NCBI GenBank assembly: GCA_013398275.1
Contig: VZSE01014389.1
Span: 697,682 to 761,681, forward strand
DNA length: 64,000 bases
Reading direction: 5' to 3'
DNA from: Promerops cafer
Taxonomy: Eukaryota; Chordata; Aves; Passeriformes; Nectariniidae
Below are positions 12,128 through 22,369 of the stretch, one piece after another (position 1 is the stretch's first letter; each line of letters begins with the position of its first letter). The notes beneath the pieces were generated by a model. That model worked only from the letters and a program-made list of their open reading frames with translations, searched no databases and was not told the DNA's origin. The translations under genes and the position numbers were made by a program.

Positions 12128-12735
12128 ATTGGTGCTGCTGATGGACATAAGTCCACAGTGTGTCCTTGCATCCCAGAGAGCCAGCTATAACCTGGGCTGC
12201 ATCGAAAGGAGCATGGCCAGCATGTAAAGAGAGGTGATCCTCCCCCTCTACTCCGCTGTGGTGAGATCCCACCTGGAGTGCTGTGTCCAGCTCTGGGGTC
12301 CCCAGCACAGGAAGGACATCAGCCTGTTGGAGTGAGTCCAGAGGAAGGCCAATAAACTGATTAAAAAGGTGAAGCACCTCTCCCATGAGAAAAGTCTGAG
12401 ACAACTGGGATTGTTCAGCCTGGAAGAGAGAAGGCTTTGGGGTATCCTAATTGAATTTTTCCAGTACTTGGGGGGAGCCTACAAGAGAGCTGGAGAGGAA
12501 CTTTTAACAAGGGGATGTAATGACAATACAAAGGGGAATGGCTTCAAACTGAAAGAGGGTGGGTTTAGATAAGATTTAAGACAGAAGCTCTTTACTATGA
12601 GGATGATGAGGCATTGGAACAGGTTGCCCAGAGAAGTTGTGGATGCATCATCCTTGGAAGTACTCAAGGCTTGGTTGGATGGACCTTTGAAAAGCCTGGT
12701 CTCGTGGAAGGTGTCCCTGCCTAGATGCATGACCA
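12128..12735 (+). mobile_element. CR1 LINE fragment with decayed ORF2 C-terminal end, plus strand
   Basis: Reads in the sense direction through standard CR1 blocks: GCATCCCAGAGAGCCAGCT (about 12168), CACCTGGAGTGCTGTGTCCAG (about 12270), the CAGCACAGGAAGGACAT block (about 12303), the GAGAAAGGCTGAG-like block (about 12388), GGAATGGCTTCAAACTGAAAG (about 12535) and GCATTGGAACAGGTTGCCCAG (about 12612). In one frame it encodes pieces of the conserved end of CR1 ORF2, such as PLYSAVVRPHLECCVQLWGP and LGLFSLEERRL. In-frame stops (TAAAGA near 12225, TGAGTC near 12332, TAAGA near 12571) break it, so it is a dead copy. The usual final 60 or so bases with the ATTCTATG repeat are missing or unrecognisable after GTGTCCCTGCCTAGATGCA. 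Confidence 0.92.
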
Positions 12736-12963
12736 TTTTTTGATCAAAGAATGCACACCACTAAAAGAAAGACTTGGAGATACCGGCTTTTTAGCTTAAA
12801 ATATTTTCTTCACATTTGATTCAAAGTTTTAGAAAGGCGTAAAGAAGACTTAGAATGTAAATTGCTGTCTTGCCAAAAAGGACATCCTGTTTCAGTTAAC
12901 TGTCTTCTATTGAAGTGAAGATTGGTCTTTTCTCATTGTTTTTCAGGTATATTTCAGTGGTCA
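12736..12963. other. Unique non-coding DNA after the CR1
   Basis: No recognisable feature. The expected CR1 3' terminus is not seen here. Confidence 0.55.
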
Positions 12964-13009
12964 TTTATACAGATATAAACTATATATTTATACAAATATA
13001 AACTATATT
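12964..13009. repeat. Tandem duplication, 23-bp unit x2
   Basis: TTTATACAGATATAAACTAT starting at 12964 recurs at 12987 with one substitution (CAGATA versus CAAATA). Two copies only, and A+T-rich, so a replication-slippage product is likely. Confidence 0.85.
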
Positions 13010-14557
13010 CTTATAGTCACATTACAGCAAGAATTTTGACTTTGCAGTTCAGCAGAGTTAAAAGCAAATATTAAATGTCACACAGTCTAATACAGTAACT
13101 GCCTAATGTGACTATACATACAAGTATCTTGTTTACATTTTCATACAGAATAATTGTAGGAGTAAGGTGGTTGACAGAAATGAACTGAGACCTTTCACTG
13201 GCATTGGACTGCTTGGAGTTTTAGTTTAGTTCATAGTGCACTTTAGAGCAAATCTCTTCACCTGCAGTTTTCTTGATGTTGCATAGCCATTTTGTTGTAT
13301 GCAAAGTAGACATGTGGTGAAACTAAATTGCAAGAAAAGTGCCGTTTAGAAAGCAAAATTATAAGTACTTCTTAGATTCTATATATTTAATGTGTTTTAA
13401 TTCACTGTAATGTCTTTCTCAAAATGTTTCACTTGTGACTTTGAATCTTTCTACTGAGTGATGAAGGAGAAAACACTTGCATCTTCATTCTTTAATTTTG
13501 GCCTGAAATATGTCCAATGTCATATGCAGCACATTTGCAGTGTTTCTGGGTGATTATCAGCATATGAAATAAAGATTAAAAAAACAAAACAAAGAAAAGA
13601 AAAATCTGAACCCAACAAACATTAGCATTAATCTAGGCTTTCTTTTCTTTGGTTTCTGAGGGTATTTTTTAATAATACTCCACAATATTTTCTTTTATAC
13701 CAATGTAGCAGAAAGGCGAATTACCTTTTTTTCTGTCTCCAACTCTTCTAGTCATCCATGAATGACTTCAGAATTGATTTTGGTATGAAAAACAAAAGGG
13801 GTCTTAGTAATTTTTTTATTGATTAATTAATTTCATGTTAATATTAAGAATGTCCCATTATGAAGCCTTTTCCTTTGGAAGTATTCTGAAACTATAAAAA
13901 GTTGTAAAATTCTCAGTCTTTATTTCTGGGACTTCAGTGTAGTGTTTTCTGCAAACCACCAAAAAATTATGAAGGAATTTGAAATCTTAAATGAGCTGTT
14001 TTTCTCTTTATTTATTATTATTGGCTTGAAGTTTTAGATTTATTTAATCTGAAACCAATTACGGGAGCAATTGTTTCAATCCTTGTTGTAAGAGAAATAA
14101 AAATTGTAATCAGTCTTGAAGCATCTATGTCTACTTGGAAACAGAAAACCCTCTTAGGTAAGGTTTGATATATGCAGGTTAAAGACTATAAAACCTCTTA
14201 CTGGAGTTTTGATATAATATATGTGGGACTAGAAATATTCTTTGCCATGTTTTGTGGCCTGTTTATCAGCATTTCCTAAGGATACTTTTTTTGGGGCTCC
14301 AGATTTAAAATGCAAAAAGGTAAATCCTAAAGTGTTTAAACATACTAAATGTAAATAAAAGGACTTGACAAGGCAGCTGAAATTCAGCAAATCATCTGCT
14401 CCTATGAGCAGGCTATGATTTGGCTTTATTTGAAAAAAAAATGCTATGTATTTAGAAAAAGAAAGCAAAATATTTGAAGGAAGGATCTATGTAAAAGCTG
14501 TGGCAACATTTTTATTTTTTCTCTTTTCTAATGAGATGGTTATTGAGTAAGTAGGAG
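13010..14557. other. A+T-rich unique non-coding DNA
   Basis: No gene or named repeat was recognised. An A/AAAC-rich patch lies near 13575-13605. A minus-strand frame at 14229-14468 has no family resemblance. Confidence 0.55.
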
Positions 14558-14783
14558 NNNNNNNNNNNNNNNNNNNNNNNNNNNNNNNNNNNNNNNNNNN
14601 NNNNNNNNNNNNNNNNNNNNNNNNNNNNNNNNNNNNNNNNNNNNNNNNNNNNNNNNNNNNNNNNNNNNNNNNNNNNNNNNNNNNNNNNNNNNNNNNNNNN
14701 NNNNNNNNNNNNNNNNNNNNNNNNNNNNNNNNNNNNNNNNNNNNNNNNNNNNNNNNNNNNNNNNNNNNNNNNNNNNNNNNNNN
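14558..14783. other. Assembly gap (226 N)
   Basis: An unbroken run of N, so sequence is unresolved. It abuts an (AT)n microsatellite on its right side, suggesting that a longer simple repeat stopped the assembly. Open frames that cross it are artefacts of translating N. Confidence 1.
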
Positions 14784-14784
14784 C

Positions 14785-14812
<28 letters not shown>
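14784..14812. repeat. (AT)n microsatellite at the gap edge
   Basis: Alternating A and T follow CAT directly after the N run and end at TTTACTCAG. The visible tract is about 29 bp; its true length is unknown because the left side lies in the gap. Confidence 0.95.
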
Positions 14813-14815
<3 letters not shown>

Positions 14816-17720
14816 CTCAGTGGGCTTCCACAGAATTTACGTTCATCTGACATTAGCCAGAGCAAATTTCAGTCTCAAAAAGATCCCAGGCAGGACTCCA
14901 GACTCTTCCCTTTGAACTCTTGAGATGATGTAAACTTACCGACTTCCCTGAAGTTGATACAAATTCGTATTCCATTTTTTGCCTTCTGAGTGAAGATTTT
15001 TTTAATATGTAAGAGCATATGTCGTATCTAGCTGTTAAGTGCTAAGTATACAATAGACGCTGGAGGGCATTTCATGTTAGTTCAGTGTAGCCAGTAGTGG
15101 GTGTGACAATGAGGTGTTACTGTTGTGAGGAGATCAAAAAATAAACTGTACCAAGTCAGCACCTGATTCATTTGCTCTGGTGTGGCAGCAGCAGAAATGG
15201 GGTCTGGTCTGGCATCTTGGGCCTCCTAATTTGCTCTTTCTTACCCAGCACCCTCTTTACCCCACTGGCTCACTGCAGGGGCTCCTAAACAGTGCTTTGC
15301 TAAAAGTTGGACCAAACGTGAAACACAGGTTGGCTAAGTTTTGTTAGAGTGCACTTTCTAGCCAATAGTAATAAAACTAGAGTGAAACTGGGAAAAAAAA
15401 GAGGAAGGGACAAAGTCTGTGCAAGTCATTCCATAAGGGAAAATCACCTGTCATTCTCAAGAAGTTTATTCTGTTTTGGAGAAACAATGTCAATATTAAA
15501 GATGACAGATGATGGCAACTGATTTATTCTGTAACTTTTATGATATCTTACATCCTAGGTGTGTACTTTTAAGAGGAGACGTGAAATATATGAATTCTCT
15601 GCTTTGGTTCATCTAAAGTTGAAAAAGATAGAAAGAGCTGTCATTTCAAAGAAATACTGCAGTCCAGGGATGTGCTGAGAGCACAGTGTGTATCCTATCA
15701 AAAGGTAATCTCACATGCTATTGTCTGTGTATCTCAAGTGTTTTCAAATATATAATTGACTTTTGTAGCCATTCCAAAAACTCAGCTCTTCTGATCTTGT
15801 CTGGTTTTCCTGTTGTGCAACCAAACCAGAGCACTGGGGGGACACAGAGGGACTTGCGACAGCCCAGAGGTAATTAATCAGGTGCCTTCCTTAGGAGTTT
15901 GGGGAAGGATGGCAAAACAACATGAAGGTGGAGAATGATGCTTTTGAGTCTTACTTGTTTTTACAGCTTCAGGATTTTCCCAGCTCTAATAAAATGGAGA
16001 ATTGGTAATCGGAACCATTTTGCATAGCAATGATTTTTGCATAATTCTCCTTTGCTGACTTTGCTGAGATTACTGTTGAGAAACTCTTCATGTTTTTTAG
16101 TAGTCTCATCACAAATAGGAATTTGCACATTGTCAGAGATATGTACCCTTGAAGTACAATTACACATGAAGAAATATAGGAGCAGCAGTGAGAGCTTGAA
16201 ATATAACCATCACGGCATGGAAAGTCAGCGATAAGTGTGAAGAATAGAGTTGGCAAATTCTTTACCCACAGAGAAATGTCTAAATAATGAGGTGTTTTCA
16301 AACTAAGCCTTCAGGTTCTATTAATTATGAGAATTCCATTTTCTGTCTAGTTTTAAGGAATTATTTTCTGTCACCTTTTGCTCAGAGCCCTGTGTCCCCA
16401 CACCCTCCTGCTAGCAAACTGAAACTGGACTATTCAGATAGGTTTGAGTTTGGTTTTTTCCTTACAGAGAATCCTATTATCCACTGTTGGTACAGAGAAC
16501 AAATAACCAGTCAAGATTGCAAAGACAATAAAAAAAGAAGGTTTAGCTATTCTCCAAAACTTTATCTAATTGAAATGATGCATGGCAGAACTTAAAGTTC
16601 ACTAACGTAGCTGCAGTCAGAGATTTTTTGCTAAGCATGGCTGACACACAAATGTTTAATGGAGTAGATTTTATTTTGTTTGTCAGAAATGCGTGTCTTG
16701 CTCCAACAAAAGGCTCAAAGGTTTTTGCCAGGATATAGCCATGTGACTAAATTTTGTTCTCTGTCTAATACCTTAGCGATTCTCAGTGCTTTTTTTGTTT
16801 TCAATCCACTTCCAGCTTCTGTATTTTTGCCAACACAGAAGTTGCCAGCAGCTCTGAATGCCCAAATTTTAATTTAGTTCAAGTGCAAAGTAGCTGTTAA
16901 TAATGGATTTGAGGAATTTAGCAGATTGTTTTAATGATCTGTGCTAATTTACTGAGTTTGCAAATTAATGTTTCATTTTGCAAAACCTTAAAGAGGGCAG
17001 TAAAGTTAGTTGTGAGCATGTTAGATTTTCATGTATAACCCTTTTCTTTAAAATGCATTGGAAGTTGGAAATGAGAATAGATTTCTTATTACAAAATATT
17101 TCTATGATCTGACATTCTTCTTACTAACAGATCGTTATTAAGTATATGATTATGTGTGAGTTATGTCTGTAATAAATATTGCATTTCACAGCTTGAACAA
17201 GAAGGGGTTAGAATGATCATTGAATGCAACAATAATCAGTGAAGTACTCTATTAGATTTTCATATAAAAAAAACTTCAGTAGAACAAGAGTAATTTACTT
17301 AACTGCAATTTTCTTGTAACTTACAAGTTATTAAAAATAGGTATTTAAAATGCATTCTCTTTCTTAGGTAATGTATGCTAATAAATTTGCTATTCTGAAG
17401 GTAATACTGCATTGTAAGTACTTGTATCTAGTAAAATTTGATAAATTCAATTTGCTATAACAACTATGTTGCTTGCAAAAATATTGCCCAAGCCAGATCG
17501 TTGATGTATTTAAAAGCCTATTTCAGAGGAATATGAAAGATTTGTTGGAACACTGAGGGGAGGTACATAAGTACTTTCCGTGCACATCCACTTTTCCATC
17601 CATGCTCAGAAGCAGCCAAGAACCAATTCCGCTCTTAAACCAAGTTTCTGACTTTCTCTGATTTATTCTGGCTTACGTAACAGTTGTTCTAGTTTCAAGT
17701 ATGGGCTTGAGTCCATATAT
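14813..17720. other. Unique non-coding DNA
   Basis: No gene or named repeat was recognised over about 2.9 kb. Frames at 15969-16301 (minus) and 16287-16595 (plus) are about 100-110 codons and lack family features. From about 16880 to 17470 the sequence is A+T-rich without simple repeats, with several TAAT and ATTA homeodomain-type cores. Confidence 0.5.
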
Positions 17721-18164
17721 TGAGGGAGCTGGGGCTGTTTAGCTGGGAGAAAAGGAGTCTCAGGGTGACCTTACCCCTCACAACAACTACCTGTAAAGAG
17801 GGTGGAGCCAGGTGGGGCTTGGTCTCTTCTCCCAGGCAACCAGTGACAGGCTGAGATGACACGGCCTCAAGCTGTGCCAGGGGAGGTTCAGGCTGGACAG
17901 CAGAAGGAATTTCATCATGGAGGGGGTTGTTAAACATTGAAACAGACTGCCCATGGGGTTAGAGTCACTGTCCTGGAGGTGTTCTAGGAATGACTGGATG
18001 AGGCANTCACATTCTAGGAATGTCCTGTCACTGTCACATTCTAGGAATGACTGGATGAGGCACTTAGTGCCATGGTGTGGTTGATGAAGATGGTGGTGGG
18101 TCAAAGGTTGGACTCAATGATCTTAGAGGTCTTTTCCAACCTAAATGATTCTGTGATTTTGTGA
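17721..18164 (+). mobile_element. CR1 LINE 3' fragment with internal duplication, plus strand
   Basis: Starts near TGAGGGAGCTGGGGCTGTTT and reads through CAGTGACAGG, GGAGGTTCAGGCTGGA, GAATGACTGGATGAGGCA, GGTTGGACTCAATGATCTTA and GAGGTCTTTTCCAACCTAAA. It ends GATTCTGTGATTTTGTGA, a CR1 3' terminus. The block TTCTAGGAATGACTGGATGA plus GGCA appears twice, at 17982-18005 and 18039-18062, with a partial third copy at 18012-18022. A lone N sits at 18006. The standard CR1 tail has this block once, so this copy carries a local duplication or an assembly error. It is 5'-truncated and has no intact ORF. Confidence 0.92.
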
Positions 18165-20885
18165 CTAGAAGTTTCCCAACCAGCCGCTGAGGCACGCCTT
18201 GGCAGATTTCTGCTGGTGAGTGGGCAAAGAAGTTTATAGTATAGTATTACTACTGTAGTGACTTTGTTACCTTCCCATCTTTCTAAAATGATGAGAGAGA
18301 GGCAAAGACAATGCCAATGCCAATGGAATTTAAAGTGATGTAAAGATTTTAATGTACTTTTTAATGTGATTCCTAGCGTATTTGCAAAGTTTTTCCACGT
18401 GCAAATGATGCATGCAATCCAATCTTCTGGCAATAACAAGACACAACAATTTATCTTTTAACACAACAATCTAACATAATTATTGGTGTTTATAATATGT
18501 TATTTTCAAATAAGATTAAGTAAGATTAGTTTCAAGCAGAGTAGGTGAGCTTTTGACCCCTTTTCACTATCAAGCCTACTTGTCATCCATGTAAATTAAA
18601 CTCAAAGAAACTCAAAATGAACTCAAACTCAAAGAACTTCTAAAAATGACTATTACTTTTATTTGTGCATGCATATGGCATTCAATGTTTGAATCAGCTG
18701 TCAAGTCAACTGGGCCCAAGACTGACATTAAGTGACCACTAAAAGTTGTTTGAGTGTTCAGCTGAAGACATGAAAACACAGATTCACTAGTTACTTGAGA
18801 AATATTCCATGTACATTTTCAGAATAAATTTTCATGTTGGCCTTCACATACTGTCTTTCTAAATTTCAAAATGGCACTGTATCAAATGCAGTACTCCACA
18901 ATTTCATTCAAAAAGTGTTTTGCCATGTGGCAAAGTCATAGAGTTGGTGTTACCTGTTGATGTAAAGAAGAAAATTGACTTTTTCCTTCTTGTTTTAAAG
19001 GAAAAGTTGGTTTACATTAGACTTGTCTAAAAACCTTCATTCATAAATTATTTTCCCATTTATTAAATTGTACATTATACTTCTTGTGGAAGTTTTCCTG
19101 GTGAAGCCCACCTAAGGTCAGGTGTTTAATAATCCTAGAAATATATCTATAGCTTATGAACATAGAGTTCTCTTCCAGCCAGTGTTGCTTCTAGCTCAGC
19201 CTATGATTCTTAAATGGATTCTCTTCTGTACTTTATCACAAAAAATAATTAGGCAATTGTTATCTATTTCCTAGATCCATCTTATGAGGATATGATGGTT
19301 CTGCAGTGTCAATATGAGTTATTAACAATAGTTAATAACTGTGCCAATAGTAAATTGTTTCTGTAGTAAAAAAGGGGTAGATCTTCTGACTAAGCAGATT
19401 CTGCTTTACTTCCTAATTGTGCAGTCTCAGTTCCTGCAGAGGTGAACTTTAAGAACCCTAAATAATTAATTTGTCTGCAGTAATGTCATGGAAAGGCAAG
19501 GATACTCTGTGGTCTCAGAAGGCCAACACCTTCAAAGGGTTTCACAATACAGGTATTCAGCCATGCTGAAGTCTGGTACTTTGTGCCTGTCACCTGTGCC
19601 TGTGTTACCCCAAAGCTGTTTGGGCAGCTGTGTGCTGAAACAGATTGGAAAACTGATTCATCTTCTTTTCTTGTGAGAGGTAGAAAAAGGAAGAAAGGAA
19701 ATTACCAAGAGATGGTCTAATGTTTTATATCATAAACCATAGTTCAGTTTTTTTCTGTAGGCATCCAGAGAGATTGCTTGCTGGTTATAACCTCCATTTG
19801 ACAAAAGTGTTGTAAGTTACAATTTTTAAAGCATCATTCAGAAACATTTTGCAATTAGGTCTAGAATTGAGTGTGTGAAGTTAAAAACTGGTTAAATGCT
19901 GTGAACCTATTTCTCTGGATACAAAACTGTAATTATGAGTAACTCTGCTGCAGCCATTTACTAATAAAGCTGCTGTTAACCAAAACTGACAGAAAACTGT
20001 TTTCAGACATGGAACAGTACTTTACAACAAAAGTAAAAGTCGATTAAACTCCTTGAAGCTTTGTAATGCTCATAAAAAATTTTAATACCTTATGTACCAC
20101 CAATTGGCACATTCTTTTATAAGGTGAAAAAAAATCCATTTTTACATAGAGATCTTTCTAAGTTCAGTATCTGAGGCTGTATTTTCGTAGTAACTGATCT
20201 GTACCCTACAGGATTACCTATAAATACAAATATGCGCCAAGAAGAGGCAAAACTCTTTGTTTGTTTCTGTTCAAACTTCTAAAGCCATGTTACAAGGGGT
20301 TTCTACCACCTTTATCATTGCATACATCACAACAGTACAGCCAGCATGTAGGAGAATAGAGAAACACATGGAAGTGAAAGCAGGAGGTTAAAAGTACTAG
20401 CCTAAGGCATTTCTAGCCCAGAAATGAGCATCTCACAGTTTGCGGAGTCAGATGCTTAGCAAAAGTCAACATCAAACAGGGAGCTCTGAGAGTGCTGAGT
20501 GCTGTGTGAAATCTAAGACAGAAAAACATTTTATGCCTGCTGCTGTGGAGTACAGGCTGGGTGGGTGTGAAGGCAAGCTCTGTCACTGCTTGACAGAGCA
20601 GTGTATTTCTCAGACATTTCAATAGTTTGCTGTGACCTGTTGTATATATTTGCCTGTTGATCCCACTTCAGAAAGCAAGTTGCAGTCATGCCTTTTTCCT
20701 GCAAAGTTCCACTGATACTGATATTCTGTGAAAAAGGGAGAAGCTGCTACCTGTAGTTGTGTTCTCCATCCTGGAGAACTGAAATAAGACCAAATGGTGC
20801 ACTCTGTAAGCATCTGTAACAGAGCAGCCATTTCAGATCTACAAAATCTCTAGAAAATGAAGATAGTATTTTTCTAACATGGTCT
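18165..20885. other. Unique non-coding DNA
   Basis: No gene or named repeat was recognised. A short imperfect iteration of AACTCAAAG-like words lies at about 18598-18640. Opposed short frames near 20413-20625 cover the same bases and have no family features. Confidence 0.55.
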
Positions 20886-21404
20886 TTGATATGCACAGTG
20901 CTGTGGAACAAAAACAGGTTTAATATGAGGCATTCAGGCACAGGGGGAATAAATCTTCTTTTTCTACAATATTTGAAATGGATTGAAAATCTGATGCAAG
21001 GAATTAAAAATCAATTAAATCATATAAAATCAATCACAGCAATAGTATCAACTGACACTATCAAGTTATCAATAACAGTATATCAATTTTCAGTTTATAC
21101 TAGTAACTTTTTACTTCTTACTAGTATCTTTTTGTTAAGTGCTTTAATCTGCTTCAGATGCAAGACATTCAGTCCATTGATATCAGAAGTGGACTTGCTT
21201 ACCTCAAAACAAAATTTCTCACACATACTTCTTGTATTCTTGAAGTGTATTAATTTAAAATTAGAAATATCAGTGTTTGGATGTCAATGTTATCCTGAAA
21301 TTAGTATTGGAGGTAAATGTGAACAGCAAGCATTTTTGCACAGGATTTGCCTTGCTGCTTATGCCAGATGTGGTTGGGAAGAGTTGTTTTTATTTTTTAT
21401 ATGA
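20886..21404 (+). other. Longest open frame in the window (172 codons), probably chance
   Basis: This frame is open from TTG at 20886; the first in-frame ATG is near 20925, which would leave about 159 residues. It ends with a TGA at about 21402. The translation has one hydrophobic stretch of about 20 residues (FLLLTSIFLLSALICF) and Cys-rich ends, but no recognisable domain. A+T-rich low-complexity wording (ATCAATTAAATCATATAAAATC) and no promoter or splice context argue against a gene. I do not recognise it. It is recorded because its length is unusual for this base composition. Confidence 0.15.
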
Positions 21405-22330
21405 GATTTAATTGCATGCAATGGATGAAATGGACTGAAACAGAAAGAGAAATGTGAGAAGGCTCTCAAAAAAAATTGTCAGCTAGGTGATTGGCTTTTT
21501 CACAGCTTTCTACTGTTATCTGATTCTTCAGGAAGTTCTTTTGCCAGACTGACTCATCTGATTTTATTACTTTCTTTAGACATCTCCTCAACCATTTTAA
21601 TGACACCTAGTTGTTCTTTCTTATCCACGTTGGTGTTTTGCTTTTATTCAAGAGCCTTTCCTTGGCGAGGTAAACTAATTCCTACATCTCAATTTTTCTG
21701 TGAATAAATGAGAACTCATGCAAATTTAAATATCTTGTCAAGATTTAGCATATTATCATCTGAGGAAGCAGATATATTCCCTATAACTCAGACTATATCC
21801 TCTTGCCTTCATTACTAATTTTCCAAGGAAGGTTGTTTCTTTCTTTTATTTTTCTTTTGTTCATTTTTTAACAGGTCTGTGAAAGCAAATAGCATATCTA
21901 GTTCTCTGTTCAAGTGTTATAAAACATTATTAATCTGTAAATATCCCTGAATAAATAAATTAATTCTTAGGCTTGCTTTTCTCTTTCCTTATGCTTATAT
22001 CAACACTGCTTCCCAGAGTTTTTCTCTACAGGCTTTCACACTTGTATCACACAATTTATAGTGTGCTTCATCACCAGGTTTATGTTCTCCTTGTCATACT
22101 TTATAAGGAACATATGCAGAAGTAAGTAACTGGCATATATACTGAAAAGGTAAATTAGAACAGAGGTAGTGTGTTAGCTCATTTCTCTCTCCATGGCAGC
22201 TAGGGCAACTTTTTGAAATATGTCCAAATCCTAAGTGTCCTTTCTGCTCCCTACTTGAAGGCAGAGGAAGGCTTAGCTCTGCTCTTGTTCTTTTAGGAGC
22301 AATGGGGGTGGATCTTCATGACATGACTGA
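21405..22330. other. Unique A+T-rich non-coding DNA
   Basis: Nothing recognisable as a gene or repeat family was seen. Confidence 0.6.
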
Positions 22331-22369
22331 GTTACAAGCAGTGGCTTGTAACTTGGCTTGTAACTTGGC
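22331..22369. repeat. Short inverted repeat plus 12-bp tandem duplication
   Basis: GTTACAAGC at 22331-22339 is the exact reverse complement of GCTTGTAAC at 22344-22352, with a 4-nt loop. The 12-mer GGCTTGTAACTT is directly repeated at 22343-22354 and 22355-22366. The unit therefore occurs once inverted and twice direct. Confidence 0.85.

Noticed and set aside
12369..12572. 67-codon frame after the midpoint of a CR1 copy
   Set aside because: It is a surviving piece of CR1 ORF2 between in-frame stops.
14487..14865. Open frames of 99 and 117 codons across the gap
   Set aside because: They are made mostly of N and therefore carry no information.
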